Source of the DNA: Excoecaria cochinchinensis
Taxonomy: Eukaryota; Streptophyta; Magnoliopsida; Malpighiales; Euphorbiaceae
DNA: 64,000 nucleotides
Assembly: GCA_947683425.1 (NCBI GenBank)
Contig: CANTUQ010000035.1
Location: 6,805,001 to 6,869,000, forward strand
Direction of reading: 5' to 3'
Under the pieces are notes generated by a model. It had not been told where the DNA came from. It made no database searches and was given only the letters and a program-made list of their open reading frames with translations. Each line of letters starts with the position of its first letter. Within the stretch, counting starts at the first letter, position 1. Below, piece after piece: positions 9,949 through 21,736 of this stretch. Made by a program: the position numbers and the translations under genes.

Positions 9949-10589
9949 CAGGTAAGTATTGGTATGGCCCCTTATGAAGCACTTTATGGGCGGAAATGTA
10001 GAACACCAGTGTGTTGGACTGAACTGTCAGAAAAAGCTATGATAGGTCCGGATATAGTACGGGATACCGAAGAGAAAGTGAGGGTCGTGCAACAGAACTT
10101 GAAGGCAGCTAAGGACCGACAGCGTTCTTATGCTAATCTGAAGCGCAGAGATATTCAGTATGAAGTGGGTGATAAAGTTTTCTTGAAGGTGTCACCGTGG
10201 CGTAAGGTTCTCCGTTTTGGAAAGAAAGGCAAATTAAGTCCACGGTTTATTGGACCTTATGAGATTCTAAGGAAAATAGGTCCGGTAGCGTATCAATTAG
10301 CTTTGCCTATGGAGTTAGCTAGACTACATGATGTTTTTCATGTATCTATGCTCAGGATATATCGGTCAGATCCGTCACATGTGTTACCAGTGCAAGATAT
10401 TCGGATTCAGTCAGACTTTTCTTTTGATAAAGAACCGAAGAGGATTTTGGATAAGGAAATCAGACAGCTTCGGAATAAGCAGATACCGTTAGTTAAAGTT
10501 TTATGGCAGCATCACGGTATTGAAGAAGCTACATGGGAACCAGAAGAAGCTATGAGATTACAATACCCTCAGTTATTCAGAACAGGTAT

Positions 10590-10609
10590 GAATTTCGAGG
10601 ACGAAATTC
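10590..10609 (+). promoter_or_regulatory. Inverted repeat just before TK1 polypurine tract
   Basis: GAATTTCGAGGACGAAATTC is an 8-bp inverted repeat with an AGGA loop, four bases before the purine tract. The same hairpin precedes the tract in TK2, LARD-A, LARD-B and TK3, including elements that no longer encode protein there. Confidence 0.75.
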
Positions 10610-10612
10610 TGT

Positions 10613-10627
10613 TAAGTGGGGGAGTAT
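10613..10627 (+). other. Polypurine tract, TK1
   Basis: TAAGTGGGGGAGTAT directly precedes the TGTAAC of the 3' LTR. It is the expected plus-strand primer and is also coding (end of the chromodomain frame). Confidence 0.9.
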
Positions 10628-13060
10628 TGTAACACCCCAAAACCACCCCAGTAGTTTGAGCCTGTCCGTGTCGGTATGTGTGCATTTTTATGTGTTACAT
10701 GCAGGTGTGTAATTGGTTTATTTATTTAATTTAAGTGTATGAGTGGAGTTGAGAAGAGGAAATAGGCTAGTGTAGGGTATAAGTGAGTGTATGAAAATTA
10801 AGTGTGAGTAAGAGAAAGCTTAGTGTACATATTAGTGTATGGGATTAGGATATGAGCAAGGGATAAGTTAATGTGTATAGTAAAGTATGGGAGTAGGGTG
10901 TGATGTGGGGGCAAGTGTCTTAAGGAGAGATTGACAAGTGGCAAAGGGGATAAGTGGATAGGCTAGCATTTATGAGGTTGGTGAGTGAGAGAGAGAGAAA
11001 TCAACCCTTTCCTTGTGGTTTCCCGTTCTTCTTCTCCTCCCCTCACGCCACACTCTCTTCTCTTCTTCTTCTTTCTTTGTTCTTCCTTTTCTTTACATAA
11101 TCTTGCTCCCACTTCCTTAATTGAGTAATTAGAGTTGATTAGCTTGTGGATTTTGGAAGCTTTAAGGTGAGTTGGGGTTATGGGTGTTTTAGATTCTTCT
11201 TCTTCCTCTTCTCTAGGTTTTATAATTATATATGTATGTTTGGGTAGTTGTAAAATTGATCTTGATTGTTATGGGTTTGTGGTTCAGAGGAGACTCCTAG
11301 ACCTGATAAAGGGAAAGGAATTGCTAGCGGGAGCGGAGCTCGCGAATAGGAGCTAAGGAGAGAAGGTTTGGGAATGTTCATCTTTATTGTGTATTTGTGA
11401 TTTGAGTTTGATAATTGTGGTTTTGCTTTGATTGGGTTTATGAGTGGTGTTATTATAGCTTGAATGGAAATTAGTGTGATATATGATGTGAAAGAATGAA
11501 TATTGTTGAAGGAATTGTGAGAAACTATATGAATATTTGTAATTGATGGTATAATTGCTGTTTTGGAATTTCTTAGAATTGGACATGTAATTAACTTGAT
11601 TTAATTGAGATAAATGGTGATAAAGCTGGGTTTTTATTTATGTTATGAGTTATGAATGCTTGTAATGCTGAATTTGATGATTGGAATCAATTTTGGAAGT
11701 TTGGATGTGAATTTGGTAAGAATTCTGCAGATTTTGGGTGTGAGAGCTGAAAATCCCGTGTCTGTCGCGATCGCGACACTGTCGCGAGCGCGACAGAGCG
11801 CGGAGGTTCCAGCCCTCGCGCCGGCGTGAGAAGTGTCTCGCCAAAGTTTTCGAAGGAGCTCTCTGTCGCGACCGCGACAAGGGTCGCGCCCGCGACAGAA
11901 TGCTCGAGCTTCGATTAGTACACGGCTATCCTCTGTCGCGAGCGCGACATCCCTCGCGAGCGCGACAGAGAGTAGCATCTGCGTACTCTCGCGACCACGA
12001 GGTCCCTCGCGATCGTGAGATGACGCGGGGAGGTGTATGTTGGCTTCTGTCGCGAGCGCGACAGACGGGACTTCCAAACTTGATTTCTTTTTCTTTTTGC
12101 TTAATGACTTAATTTCTTTTGCATGCAGTTTTCATTAAGCTTTGATTATCTTTTTGCACGAATTATATATATGTAAATGTGATAAGATTTTGCATAACCT
12201 GCTAATGTCGGATAAGTGGATAGTTAGGCATGCCTAATAGAGTTTTGTGCCGCTGCAGCTATATGTACGACTTTGGACCCTGATCAGGTCCCACGATTGG
12301 ATCCTCGCGATCCCTCTGTCTGAATCTTTCTTAAGATTCCACGTAAAAACAATTTGAAAATAAAGTAAAAAGAATGATTCGATACCTTCGGGTATCTATA
12401 TGTCTATATGATGATATCGATACTCTCAAGTATCTATATGTACTCGTTATCCACTCATTGTGATTAAGCAGGTGTCATTGTGTTTTGTACAAGAATTCTT
12501 GAATGTGAATGCCAATATCTGAATTAACTATGTATGATTACATGCCCATAAGTGTATTGTTATCATATGCTTTCTGTCATCGTCACTGTGAGTGGCGGTT
12601 ATGCATTTTGTGTTTTCCCCACTAAGCGATTTCGCTTAGCACGGGTGTTTATCCGTGCAGGTGTGGAAGGTTTTGGTACGCGTGTTCTGGGCGTGTCGCA
12701 TCGGGAAGGCCAACGCAACTAGAGATGGGGTGTTTTATAATATAGGCTTTCCTTTCTTTTTGTAATAGATGTATTATTTTGTTAGCCCTTTGGAACTGTG
12801 TATCTTGGGCTTTTGTAAATCGGTTCTTTTTGTAACCTGATGTAATATGTAACGACCTTCTTTTGGTATATTAATAAAGTATACATTTTGTTCAGTATCA
12901 TTCTTCTCTATATTTAAGATTTTAATTATCTCTGATATGTCGCTCTATTTATGTAATGTTTGCATGTTTGTACTAGTGGGGTGTGACCCTCCTATCTATC
13001 ATGGGTCCTTCTCGCTCTAATCACGGGTAGAAGTATCCATGTATAGGTTGGGGTGTGACA
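10628..13060 (+). repeat. TK1 3' LTR
   Basis: 2433 bp, matching the 5' LTR throughout. Palindrome array at 11761-12063, AGGCATGCCT block at 12216-12243, double hairpin at 12622-12657, AATAAA at 12873. It is 19 bp longer than the 5' LTR: 18 bp is one additional palindrome unit near 11942-11960, and 1 bp is a T near 10730. Confidence 0.95.
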
Positions 13061-13065
13061 AATTT

Positions 13066-14708
13066 ACTGGAGTAATCCTTCGGGGTTCCTCAGGTTTAGA
13101 ATGTACTGGAGTGATCCTCTGAGGTCTCTTCGGGTTATTGTGAACTCTTAGAGATTCACACCCCCATTTATCCTGTGCTTAGAGTCTGCCAGCATTGTAC
13201 TATGGGCAAAATAGTAAATTGCAAAGTCAATTGGTAAATGTGAAATAAAGGTGTAAATCAAGAAATTAAATGATGAATAAATAAAGCGGGGTAATTTGGT
13301 GTATTTAAATGATAAATTTTATAAGTCATATTAAATGTATAATCTAAGAAGTTAGATGGCAAGTATAAAAGTAATTGTTGATTAAAAAGCCATAAAATAA
13401 CTTAATGACCGAAATACAGTTGAAGGATACTAATAGATAAAAGTGAAATTTAAAGTTTGATACATATGTATATATGTATATATATATTTGGCTGAAAGTT
13501 AACTAATGTATCTTATGACTTCGAAGTATGATAAAGCTGATGGTCCTATGATAAAAACTTTAATTGAGTAAATGATATCGGTTAATGATTCCATGAAATT
13601 GGTAATATAATGAAATAGCTTTATGTACATATATGTATATAAACTTCATAATCGCGATTGAGTGTTACATACATACATATATTAGTGGGTATTAGTGACT
13701 AGAGGGGAGCCATAATAATTGCCATATAGAGATGAAATATTAACTGCTATGTTAGAAGCATATTGACTTTTTATCAATCTATGAGATTATATTAGTGATG
13801 CATGATTAATATGTTGTGCATCTTATAAAAATGCTAAGGAAATTCAGCATTTCAAAAGAATATTGAATGTATTGCATAAAAATGATTTTACCTTGCAAAT
13901 CATTCATATTTAATTTGGAGTTAAATAGCGATTGGTATATTAATTATAAATTATTATATTGATTATGAAAGGAAAAAGTAATTTGCGATATTAATGTATG
14001 AATGATCAATTATATGTATATATTATGTTTATGTCTTGGATAAGTAAATTTGGTAGTCACCACTAAGCGTAAAGCTTAGCGCGTGGTTTATCCTCGCGCA
14101 GGTATAAGACAGGAATCAAGTGAATATCAGCACCGCTTCATAGAAGAAATATGAAATGGTAAGTATGGAAAGGAAGCGAAAGAAATGGAATTTTTGTATT
14201 TGATAATTCAAATATTGGTTCTTGTGGCATGTACACTCCCTAGATAATTAGGATACTATTGTATCAAAGAATTTGTATTAGATAATTATTTATAGTTGAT
14301 AGATGATGTATTATCATAATAGCTTTGTATTTTGTATAATTGATGTAAATAGTGAACTGATGACATTATGAGTTATTATATAAATATGTGATTGGAATTA
14401 AATTGGAGGATGGGCAAAATTGTGTTGGAGTTTGAATTGGAGTAGGATGGTTGAATATGTATGTGATTATAGAAGTGTAAAGACTTTCTGTTTACAGGGG
14501 GATAGGCAATATTATAGGGGAGACGATAGGCAATATTATAGGGGAGACTCTGCCGAAATTTCGATAGAATTTAAGTAGCCTATTTGAGAATGATTATGTG
14601 AATAGTAAGGTATAATAGTTGGAAAAAAAAATTTACCCGAAATTTCGTAATGATTGTAAGAATAGCTTAAGACAATTAAATTATTATGTACAGTAAAAGG
14701 GTGTTACA
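13066..14708 (+). repeat. LARD-A 5' LTR, second part
   Basis: Resumes after the TK1 right TSD and ends GGGTGTTACA. It includes a short tandem of ACTGGAGTAATCC/GGTTCTTCAGG words (13065-13135) and the LARD version of the double hairpin, CTAAGCGTAAAGCTTAG plus GCGCG...CGCGC, at 14063-14099. Matches 22685-24323. Confidence 0.9.
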
Positions 14709-16588
14709 GTTAGTGGTATCAGAGCAAAGGTTTAGGCGGTTCTGGCCAATAATATATTTGGAGAGAAAGTGATATTGTTTATGAGAAATAATTGTGTTGT
14801 TTAATATGGGCATCTCTATTTAGTTCTAAGTATAGATAATTCGGAAAGAGTTGAAGAGAAAATCAGAGGTAAGAAATTGAGATAGTCAAAAGTTATGAGA
14901 TTTAACGTATATGAATGTGGAAGAAGGTTGTGATACTTGAGGTACCTGTCAGTTATCCTTGATAGAGGGGCAATCATTGAATATTTTATGCATGGGCTGG
15001 GTTACTATGCATAGTCCTTACATGATATGCACAATTGCATAATACTGCATACATGAAACATCATACATCCATTGCATCAGCATCATATGATCATTCATGA
15101 CAAACATCAAGTTTTATGCACATGTCCCAATTGAAAAGAAACTGGCGTGGAATATAGTAAGTGTATGAAAGTGAGGTAGATGTACCTTCATTGGAGGTAA
15201 TAAGGAGTGTAACAAAGTTGAGTAAGTAAAATAAGAAATTTGAAATTCAATCTTGGAATTGAAAAAGAAAGGGGTGAAGGATCATTAAATGTGTATGAGT
15301 AAGAGATTTGTATTCATTTAAATTATGGGTTTAATCCTTCTTTGTTAGTGAATTAAGGCATAGGATGTGATGAAATCTCAATATATTTTGGATTGGAATT
15401 GTATTTGATTAGATTAACTATGTGGTTATAGCTTGAATTGGCTTATAAGAGTGAATAAAACTGTGAAATTTTGTACAAGATGGTTAAGTAATAAGTACTG
15501 TAAGATATATGTAATGTTTCAGAAGTAATAGACAAATTGTTACTAGTGATACTGGTAAATTAGGAAGGAAATGTTATAGTTATTTTGATCAAAGAAAGAG
15601 TTTATTGAATGTGTAAGCGATTCTGTATTGAGAAAACAATGTATTTTAGGAGAAAAGAATTAAGTAAGGATTAAGGTAAGTAAGTAATAAGATGTGTATA
15701 CAATTGGTTTTTGGATATAGTGTACATGCCAAAGATGGAAAATAAAGAAATGATATGATCTCTAGAATGGACATGTTATTGGCTTAAGTATGATACAACT
15801 TGGGTCTAATTAGTACGTAAGATTTAAAGGAAGAAAGTGCAGTCTTGACACTTACAACACTTCTTAAATGTTCGGCAAGACCATTTTCTAGCTCCTCTGG
15901 CTCCAAGTTAATTGATCATTTAGTTGGAATGTGATTTGATGTGGAAATGGTGTCCAAGGTAATTCAGGAAAATGGGGAAAGAAATACAAATTCAATTTTA
16001 GAGAATCTTGCATACTCGGTGACTGAAAAATCACATAAAGAAGAGTTTGTACGAAAATGATAGGTGGGAAAAGAAAAAGCGAAGGAGGTTGAAAAAGGAA
16101 ATTGTTGTCTGGAGATGATGAGGTGCTATGCCTCCCAAATACAATGATTGAATTGGGAGTGCCCATCGATCCCTAAGTGGTAACTCATAGAACACCTCTA
16201 GAAGCTACTGTTTGGCCACCTTACCTCTATTATGAGAATGTAGTGCCTGCTCGTAAAGGAGTTTGGAATACTATATCTCGATTTTTATTGAAGTGGAGTT
16301 GGAAGTTGTTGATTGTAAAAATTTTCCATGTGCTGCACAGAAAAAGGGAGAATTATGCGTTTGATCACCTTGTTTGACGGCATTTTCCTTCCTCTACTGT
16401 CTCCATAAATGGCACACAAAGCATTATCAATGATAAAGAGATAATGACTTCCATGAGATGGACAGATACAATTGAATTGTTTGCAAATTTTCATTGGGAA
16501 TGCAAGTTGATTTAAAGGATGAATAGTAAATCATTGTACTAGTCCAGATAAATTTCGAGGACGAAATTTCTTTTAAGGGGGGGAGAAT
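14709..16588 (+). other. LARD-A internal region, non-coding
   Basis: Primer-binding site TGGTATCAGAGC at 14714-14725, then about 1.85 kb of A/T-rich DNA with stops in all frames and no recognisable gag or pol. Short ORFs at 15888-16166 and 16177-16377 carry no domain I recognise. It ends with AAATTTCGAGGACGAAATTT (16550-16569) and TTTTAAGGGGGGGAGAAT, the same pre-tract hairpin and polypurine tract as the chromoviruses. So the termini and priming signals are kept while coding capacity is gone. Confidence 0.85.
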
Positions 16589-16724
16589 TGTAACGCCCCA
16601 AAAATTTCAATGTTTTTATTTAATAAATTGACGCGCTAAAAATATTTATAGAAAATTGATTTTTGACGCATAAGAGTGGAATTTTCCTTAAAGTTGCTCA
16701 ATTTAATTATTCAAATAATTTTAA

Positions 16725-16780
<56 letters not shown>

Positions 16781-17244
16781 CATGTTTACATGCAAATAAA
16801 TAAGAAAATAATAAACAAAGAAATAAAGAGTAAATAGATGAGATAAATAATTTTTCTATGTGACAATTTTTATTCGTCTAAGAGTGTCCAAATATTGGAG
16901 TGAATTATGGACTAGAATAAGTGGGAATTGTATGATATAGAAAATAAATTAATTAAAACATGTGAAAATTTCTATGGGTCTAGAATTATCTAGACAAGTG
17001 GGACTAGTGTAAGCTAGAATTATTGGGAATAATAAGAAAGGGAAAACACGGTGAAGGGAAGGGAAGAAACCGAAGGAAGAAAGAGAGAGGAAGAGAGGGA
17101 GAGGGAGCGGTGGAAGGCACCGCCGGCGACGGCTATCGGGGTGGCAATCGGATCGACGCACACGGCAAAGCCATTTCGTGGCATCTACCTCCGGTTCGCG
17201 GCGGCGTGAGTCCAGGAGAGCGAGAGAGGAACCGAGGCTTCCTC

Positions 17245-19685
17245 TGTAACACCCCCTTCCCATACGTAGGCGATCCCATCCGAGAAGGAGTGAGATGCCG
17301 TATGAGTAAAGGTGTCACCAAACAATAGCGAAGCAAAACATACATTCATTCAAACCATACATTTAGAAAATACAGAATAATTGAAAACTTTACATGCAGA
17401 AAGCAAAAGCTGATCATGCATTACTATAATAAACTATTACAATAATGATCTGATCAGCTAGCTGATACAAAATAATATTACATACACCAAAAATATAGAT
17501 ACAAAAGCGAAAGCTGATACAGAGAGTTCTATACAAAAAGAATCAATAACTGATACAAAACTGAGCCCTACACTAATCCCTTCTGTGTTGGCTTGATGAC
17601 GGCGACTCTCCCAAAGCAAAACGCCTTCCACACCTGCACGGGTAAAAACACTATGCTAAGCGATAAACGCTTAGTGGGGAAACACACAAAAATAATGGAC
17701 GACCATTCACAATGGTCGTCAAGGCATAACACATTCACAATGGCAGAATGCAAAGGTTATAACATAATCCATATAAACATGCTCATATTTAGAAGCCATA
17801 TAATCAATATCTTATAAACATATTCATTACAGAATAATCCAGCATGTATTTCATCATTAAGCTCATTCAGACATTCCATTCATAGTCAGATCAGATCATA
17901 ACAATTCCATTAACATTTAAAGAACACCTGCTGACTCTAGATAGTGGATAACGAGTGAACTGAGGGTACCTTACGGGTACGAATCGAATACTGAGGGTAC
18001 CTCACAGGTACAAGTCAAATGTTATTTATTTATCAAAACATGTTATTCATATACTGAGGGGACCTTAAACAAGATCCTAATACTGAGGGGTTCGCGAGGA
18101 ACCAAACGGGGACCTGATCGGGGTCCAAACTGAACTGAGGGCTGCAGCTAAAAGACTCTATTAGGCATGCCTAACTATCCACTTACTCGACTCTAGCAGG
18201 TTATGCGACATTCAAATCACATTTCAGAGTACGGAATATAACTCATCAGAAAATCATGGTATCACGCATATCAAAGCATCAAACAGTAAGACATGCATCA
18301 TACTACAGTAAAGTCCATTCAGAAGGAATACCAAATTCATTTCTGAGTTAAAAACTAGGAAATTTCGGAAAAACAAGCTGAACGGAGAAGCGGGCGAGAT
18401 TGGCTGGTCACAAGGCGTGACTGGCCTTCCCAACAGGCAGGTCACGCGATGTGACCGAGGGTCACGCGACGTGACTTGCTTGTTCCTCGCCGGTCACGTT
18501 GCGTGATCTTCACAAATCACGCAACGCTCTCGCAGGTCACGGCGTGACTGGGCGTCACGTCTCGTGATGTGCTATTCCCTCGCTTGCGTGATCTCGCAGA
18601 TCACGCCTCGCCTTCGCAGGTCGCACGACGTGACCGAAGATCACGTCCCGTGACTTGCTTGTTCTTCAGCTGGTCACGCGACTGGCTTCTCAGCAGGCAG
18701 GTCACGGCGTGACCGAGGGTCACGTCTCGTGACTTGCCTTCTTTCGTAGCGAGTCACGCGACAAAGAAGAACTTCAACAGTACCTCGATTTTCCAGAATT
18801 TCCAGAATTTCCAGAACACAGAATTCAATCCCAATTTGATTTAAAACCATACAAACCTGTTTTTACCTTCCAGAAATCATCTCAAACAACATAGGCCACA
18901 ATCATACAACTCAATTCATCCAATAATTAACCAAATCAAATCAAGAACATATGCATTCAAACTTACAAGAACATAAACCCTAGAATTTTACAGTAGATTC
19001 AAAATCACACAATTTCACAAATAAACATTCCCAAACCTGGATTCTAAGCTTCTAACACTTAGTCCCACTGCTCCCAGCAACCTCTTTGCCTTTGGGATCG
19101 CGTGGAGCCTCAGCTAGAACACAAACACAGTAATGAACATCAACATGCAACCCTAAATTAAAACTCAACCTAAAGAAGAAGATGAAAAATTACAGCAAGA
19201 TAAAGACAAGGATATGCACTTACCAAGCTAGAGAATGCAAAGGGATTAATTTCACCAATAAGAACTTGAACTCTCAACACAGTACTTTGGAATGAAGAAA
19301 ATGAAGAAGAAGAAAGAGAGTGAGAAAAGAAACGTAAATCTCTAAGTCCCTTTTCTTTCCTTCCCTTTTCTTTTTCTTTTCTTTACCCTAAATCAGTGTC
19401 CATTTCCTATTGGTGAAACTAATCACCCCCACCAAAATAACCTACACTCCTCACACCTAAAACCCTCTTCACTTATGCATACCATACAATGGTATAAACA
19501 CATGCACACAAATATTGCTCACTTCATTAATACACTAATGCCATGTATGTACCCACATACTAACAAACCCCAAAAGCATATATTTTGCTAAAATTACCCT
19601 TATGAAATGCTGAACACATGCAAATGCTTACACATACAGACAGATAGACAGGCTCATTCTACTAGGGGGCAAACGGGGTGTGACA
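17245..19685 (-). mobile_element. soloM1: solo LTR of the TK3 family
   Basis: TGTAACACCCCCTTCCC to GGGGTGTGACA, 2441 bp, flanked by perfect TSD TCCTC (17240-17244 and 19686-19690). No interior, so it formed by recombination between two LTRs. Orientation is minus: the double hairpin (17637-17674), AGGCATGCCT block (18155-18182), GTCACG-type palindrome array (18396-18765) and intron-like segment (19114-19223) all read on that strand. One hairpin arm is decayed (CCGTG to CTATG). Confidence 0.93.
18396..18765. repeat. Palindrome array in soloM1 (GTCACG...CGTGAC type)
   Basis: About ten to fifteen dyads built from GTCACG and CGTGAC, for example GTCACGCGACGTGAC, with spacers of 5-30 bases rich in CTTGCTTG/TTC. 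It matches arrays in both TK3 LTRs with different unit number and point changes. Confidence 0.85.
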
Positions 19686-21008
19686 TCCTCAGCGTTTTTC
19701 GGCGAGCTCCGACGGCGAGAGGCGACATGAGCGGTGCGACTGACTCACGGCGGCCAGGCGAAGCTTCCGGTAGCCATGGATCCCCCTCAATCGCCGGTGA
19801 CGAGCAGATCGGAGAGGGAGAAAATCGAACCTACCGACGATGATTCCGATGAAATGGAGGGCATTTTCGGCGCGTGATCACCGTAAAAGGAACCCCGAGG
19901 CATCGAGCTTCCTTCCGATGGTCTTGGTGACTCCGGTGGAGCTCCGGCGAGACTCCGGCGAATCTCTGGTGACCGGAAAAAGGCCAAAAAAATGCAGAAA
20001 ATAGGTATGTGGCCACCAAAATTATTTTTCTAAGTGATTTTTCTCATAAGCTAAAAAAATTATTGAGTGATTTTACTAAATACAGTATGTGTGTTATTGT
20101 GGTTTACTAAGTTAAATGATAAATTGGCTAAGGTAATTGAGTAATTAGATTGATTAAATTGAATTTAACAAATTATTGACAATTAGCTATTGAAAATTGA
20201 TAAGCTGTTACGGTGTAGCTTTTCCTGTAATCATAACGAAATTTAAAATGATCCGAGCAGTGAGAGGTCTGTTGTTAACGATTTTCATTACGATGTAAAA
20301 ATGCATAAGAAAGTGAAATATATTATGGTAATAAGTTTGATAAACCCATAGATTATAAGTTATAAAATAACGTAACAATAGTTATATGATGAGCAAAAGA
20401 TTTTGAATAATTAGTTAGATAAATCAATTAAGTTGAATCTTCTTGTTTAAAAAGCTAAACCATACATTGAAAATAAAGAATTTAGTTGTAATTGTAATGT
20501 GATGCATAGAAGTTATAGTTATAAGTCCAAATGTAATTGAAATTAAATGTTGGAACGATTTTAAGGTAGAATTAAAAATGTATTTTGATTTTGTGAAAAT
20601 CGAATTAAACTTGGGAATATATGGGTTAAGTTAGGATGTGACTACTGAGGACAAGCGAGGTTGAGTTGTTAGATGGGAATTTAGACCGACTAATTAACCA
20701 CAAATTGGTAAATTTTTCTAATGAGATGGATTATGCATATTAAGCTTAAATAAGATCTGTGCATATAAGTGTTTATTTTTAAAGCGAATGCATGAATGAG
20801 GCATATTCCAAGAAAATTTTTAATGTATGCATGTATGCGAGTGAATGTGTATGGTATTTATGTGTGAGTGGGGTTATTTTTGATAATATGGATCGAAAAG
20901 TATACTGTCATTAATTGCTATTAATCTAATTTCTATGGATTTACTTAGCTGACATATTGATGTGACTAAAAATTTTCCAGCAATGTATGAGATTTAATAG
21001 AGTGCATA

Positions 21009-21736
21009 TGTAACGGTCCGGCTTTTATACCCTCCCTCAGGAGCCTCCATCCTGGACGCCCCGAACCGATACTCACAGAACTTTACACCCCCTTTGTGCA
21101 TTTTTGCCTTTCGTGGGATTCGAACCAAGGACCTGGGGATAAATCCTTTAACTCGTAGAATCCCACTACCATTAGGCTATATGGCCTAATGGTAGTGGGA
21201 TTCTACGAGTTAAAGGATTTATCCCCAGGTCCTTGGTTCGAATCCCACGAAAGGCAAAAATGCACAAGGGGGGTGTAAAGTTCTGTGAGTATCGGTTCGG
21301 GGCGTCCAGGATGGAGGCTCCTGAGGGAGGGTATAAAAGCCGGACCGTTACAATAAAAGGCGCCTTTTTATTGTAACGGTCCGGCTTTTATACCCTCCCC
21401 GGAACATATCCCGTCGGGAGATCCCTGCGTACAGAGATGCTGCCCCGAACTGATACTCACAGAACTTTACACCCCCCTTGTGCGATTTTGCCTTCCGTGG
21501 GATTCGAACCAAGGACCTGGGGATAAGTCCTTTAATTCTTAGAATCCCACTACCATTAGGCTATATAGCCTAATGGTAGTGGGATTATAAGAATTAAAGG
21601 ACTTATCCCCAGGTCCTTGGTTCGAATCCCACGAAAGGCAAAATCGCACAAGGGGGGTGTAAAGTTCTGTGAGTATCGGTTCGGGGCGTCCAGGATGGAG
21701 GCTCCTGAGGGAGGGTATAAAAGCCAGACCGTTACA
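21009..21736. mobile_element. FB1: double-hairpin foldback with tRNA-like promoter boxes
   Basis: 728 bp, starts TGTAACGGTCCGGC and ends GACCGTTACA, flanked by perfect 5-bp TSD GCATA (21004-21008, 21737-21741). It is two long palindromes in tandem: arms 21009-21177/21184-21352 (169 bp each, near-identical) and 21372-21564/21565-21736. They are joined by a 19-bp A/T-flanked AAAAGGCGCCTTTT palindrome, so each arm also has an inverted neighbour. Each arm carries a B-box (GGTTCGAATCC) and an A-box-like word (TAGCCTAATGG). It is absent from the LARD-A 5' LTR at the matching site (about 2575). It resembles inverted tRNA-derived SINE units, but its ends and TSD length resemble LTR integration. Confidence 0.85.
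21182..21245 (+). other. tRNA-like pol III promoter pair, FB1 arm 2
   Basis: A-box-like TGGCCTAATGG (21182-21192) and perfect B-box GGTTCGAATCC (21235-21245) are about 50 bases apart, normal tRNA spacing. Equivalent pairs are at 21566-21576/21619-21629 (plus), and on the minus strand at 21179-21169/21126-21116 and in arm 3 (B-box 21510-21500). The T-arm stem pairs poorly, so this is a tRNA-derived remnant, not a functional tRNA gene. Confidence 0.6.

Larger units (their letters stand above)
9949..10632 (+). pseudogene. pol: TK1 gag-pol segment 3: integrase C-terminus with chromodomain
   Basis: Continues in the same frame after the second stop. It shows the end of the integrase core (MAPYEALYGRKCRTP), the GPY/F module (PRFIGPYEILRKIGPVAYQL), and a C-terminal chromodomain with IPLVKVLW and EEATWEPEE, as in Tekay/Del chromoviruses, where it is thought to steer integration to modified histones. 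The frame runs through the polypurine tract, and its natural stop TAA (10630-10632) lies inside the first bases of the 3' LTR. Confidence 0.93.
3521..13060 (+). mobile_element. TK1: nearly complete Tekay/Del-type chromovirus (Ty3/gypsy)
   Basis: Both LTRs (3521-5934 and 10628-13060), primer-binding site, gag-protease-RT-RNase H-integrase-chromodomain frame, and polypurine tract are present in order. Insertion is inside the LARD-A 5' LTR. The TSD is AATGT on the left (3516-3520) and AATTT on the right (13061-13065), one mismatch. Two in-frame stops break the otherwise single polyprotein frame. The LTRs are nearly identical apart from one 18-bp palindrome-unit difference, a 1-bp indel and a few substitutions, so this is a young copy. 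Confidence 0.95.

Noticed and set aside
18396..18765. CRISPR-like array
   Set aside because: Units are palindromes with spacers of variable length, no constant direct repeat, no cas genes; plant nuclear context.
21181..21257. Functional tRNA gene in FB1
   Set aside because: A and B boxes fit, but the T-arm and acceptor stem pair poorly and the unit is repeated in inverted orientation; tRNA-derived remnant preferred.
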